From VMCP01 sp965655465 (lineage in GTDB: Bacteria > Bacteroidota > Bacteroidia > NS11-12g > UBA955): DNA of 7,329 nucleotides. The stretch's first letter is position 1, and every line of letters starts with the position of its first letter. The position numbers and the translations under genes are program-made. Under the pieces are notes generated by a model. The model saw only the letters and a program-made list of their open reading frames with translations, was not told the origin of the DNA and did no database searches. The stretch covers positions 1-7,329 of the forward strand of contig CBFHGY010000094.1 of NCBI GenBank assembly GCA_965655465.1, read 5' to 3'. This document shows, piece after piece, positions 6,526-7,329 of this stretch.

Positions 6526-7104
6526 ATGAAAACTATTGTAATTTTTGCATCTGGGTCAGGAACCAATGCCGAAAACATCATAACCAAAATACATGGCAAC
6601 CGGGTTCATGTTGCTCGAATATATTGCAACAATCCTAAGGCAGGGGTGATTGAAAGAGCTTCAAGATTGGGCATCCCTGTTTGCATGATCTCCAAGGAGG
6701 AATGGAAAGAAGAAGCTCCAGCATTCTGGAAGACCCAATTGCAAGAAGATGCTCCGGACCTCATTGTTCTCGCTGGTTTTTTATGGAAAATCCCTTCATA
6801 TTTAATTCAAATATTTCCTGATAAAATCATCAATTTGCATCCCGCTTTACTTCCTAAATTTGGAGGCAAAGGCATGTACGGGATGCACGTACATGAAGCC
6901 GTTTTAAATCAGAAAGAAACCCGTACAGGCATCACAATTCATTGGGTAAACGAGGAATACGATGAAGGCGCTATCTTGTTTCAAGCGGAAATTCCGGTAA
7001 ATCTATCGGAGAGTCCCGAACAATTGGCAAGTCGCATTCACGAGCTTGAACATACTCACTTTCCAAACGTAATTTTACACACTTTAGCATATGAAAACTT
7101 ATAA
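6526..7104 (+). CDS. purN: Phosphoribosylglycinamide formyltransferase 1 (GAR transformylase)
   Basis: Cytoplasmic enzyme of de novo purine synthesis that transfers a formyl group from 10-formyl-tetrahydrofolate to GAR, giving FGAR. With the ATG at 6526 the protein is 192 residues and starts directly in the first beta strand, MKTIVIFASGSGTN, where SGSGTN is the phosphate-binding loop (E. coli SGNGSN). An in-frame TTG at 6484 would add 14 residues with no family match. The catalytic triad is visible: N103 and H105 in NLHPALLP and D146 in EEYDEGAI, matching E. coli N106, H108 and D144. KFGGKGMYGMHVHEAV (111-126) is the Bacteroidota version of the loop after the active site. No Shine-Dalgarno is visible. 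The last 14 bases overlap the start of the next gene in another frame, so the two are probably co-transcribed. Confidence 0.96.
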   Translation: MKTIVIFASGSGTNAENIITKIHGNRVHVARIYCNNPKAGVIERASRLGIPVCMISKEEWKEEAPAFWKTQLQEDAPDLIVLAGFLWKIPSYLIQIFPDKIINLHPALLPKFGGKGMYGMHVHEAVLNQKETRTGITIHWVNEEYDEGAILFQAEIPVNLSESPEQLASRIHELEHTHFPNVILHTLAYENL

Positions 7105-7329
7105 GCATATCGAAACTAATGTGCTCCATGCGGGCATAGAACCAGATCCCAGTACCGGGGCTATTATGACTCCTATTTTTCAAACCAGTACGTATGTACA
7201 AAGCGCACCTGGTGAACATAAAGGATATGAATATGCCCGTACACAAAATCCTACCCGCGATGTATTGCAAAAGAATATTGCAGCCTTAGAGCAAATGAAC
7301 TTTGGCTTGTGTTTCAGTACAGGTATGGG
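7091..7329 (+). CDS. metB: Cystathionine gamma-synthase/lyase family PLP enzyme, N-terminal 79 residues (cut by right edge)
   Basis: PLP-dependent enzyme of the Cys/Met metabolism family, acting in trans-sulfuration or methionine synthesis. The ATG at 7091 opens MKTYKHIETNVLHAGIEPDP, with the family's early H-A/G-G segment. It continues with GAIMTPIFQTSTYVQ, then YEYARTQNPTRDVLQ (47-60: the Tyr and Arg that contact the PLP phosphate of the partner subunit), and at the edge FSTGMG, the start of the phosphate-binding SSGM-like loop. The catalytic lysine lies outside the window. The fragment cannot separate cystathionine gamma-synthase, gamma-lyase or O-acyl-homoserine sulfhydrylase, so metB is provisional. 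The spacing of GEHKGYEYARTQNPTR resembles proteins usually annotated gamma-synthase in Bacteroidota. The start lies inside the last codons of purN (14-base overlap), suggesting translational coupling. Confidence 0.9.
   Translation, partial: MKTYKHIETNVLHAGIEPDPSTGAIMTPIFQTSTYVQSAPGEHKGYEYARTQNPTRDVLQKNIAALEQMNFGLCFSTGM

Noticed and set aside
6971..7270. A 99-codon minus-strand open frame opposite purN and the metB-like gene
   Set aside because: It is fully antisense to two well-supported genes and has no domain signature.

Overview
The window looks like ordinary core chromosome of a member of the Bacteroidota. The evidence is a moderately AT-rich composition (roughly 40% GC by eye), starts without Shine-Dalgarno sequences, several exact copies of the phylum's TAnnTTTG promoter element, and proteins with Bacteroidota-style sequence (an Ald-family protein with a 30-residue N-terminal extension, a PurN reading KFGGKGMYG, a lytic transglycosylase reading SYNCGAGN). 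All genes are intact except the two cut by the window edges. I see no mobile element, CRISPR array, RNA gene or defence cluster, and no gene-free stretch longer than about 150 bases.

Layout, left to right. Bases 1-1962 (minus strand) are the first 654 codons of dnaE, the replicative DNA polymerase III alpha subunit, which continues beyond the left edge. Upstream of it on the same strand is a 184-residue predicted lipoprotein with MORN-like repeats (2033-2587). A 108-base divergent gap separates that gene from recF (2696-3799, plus strand). RecF converges on an alanine dehydrogenase/transhydrogenase-family gene (3796-5016, minus strand), and the two stop codons overlap. A 151-base divergent gap follows, then an MltD-type lytic transglycosylase with a LysM domain (5168-6457), purN (6526-7104), and the start of a trans-sulfuration enzyme gene of the MetB family (7091 to the right edge), all on the plus strand. 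The last gene starts inside the end of purN.

Functionally this is housekeeping: replication (DnaE), recombinational repair and fork restart (RecF), cell-wall remodelling (MltD), purine synthesis (PurN) and amino-acid metabolism (Ald family, MetB family). The genes do not form one pathway. The only tight physical coupling is purN with the metB-like gene. I looked for a new system and did not find one. The points most worth checking are the Ald-family protein, which lacks two catalytic residues of characterised alanine dehydrogenases, the uncharacterised MORN lipoprotein beside dnaE, the purN/metB overlap, and promoter elements placed so close to start codons that near-leaderless transcripts are suggested.
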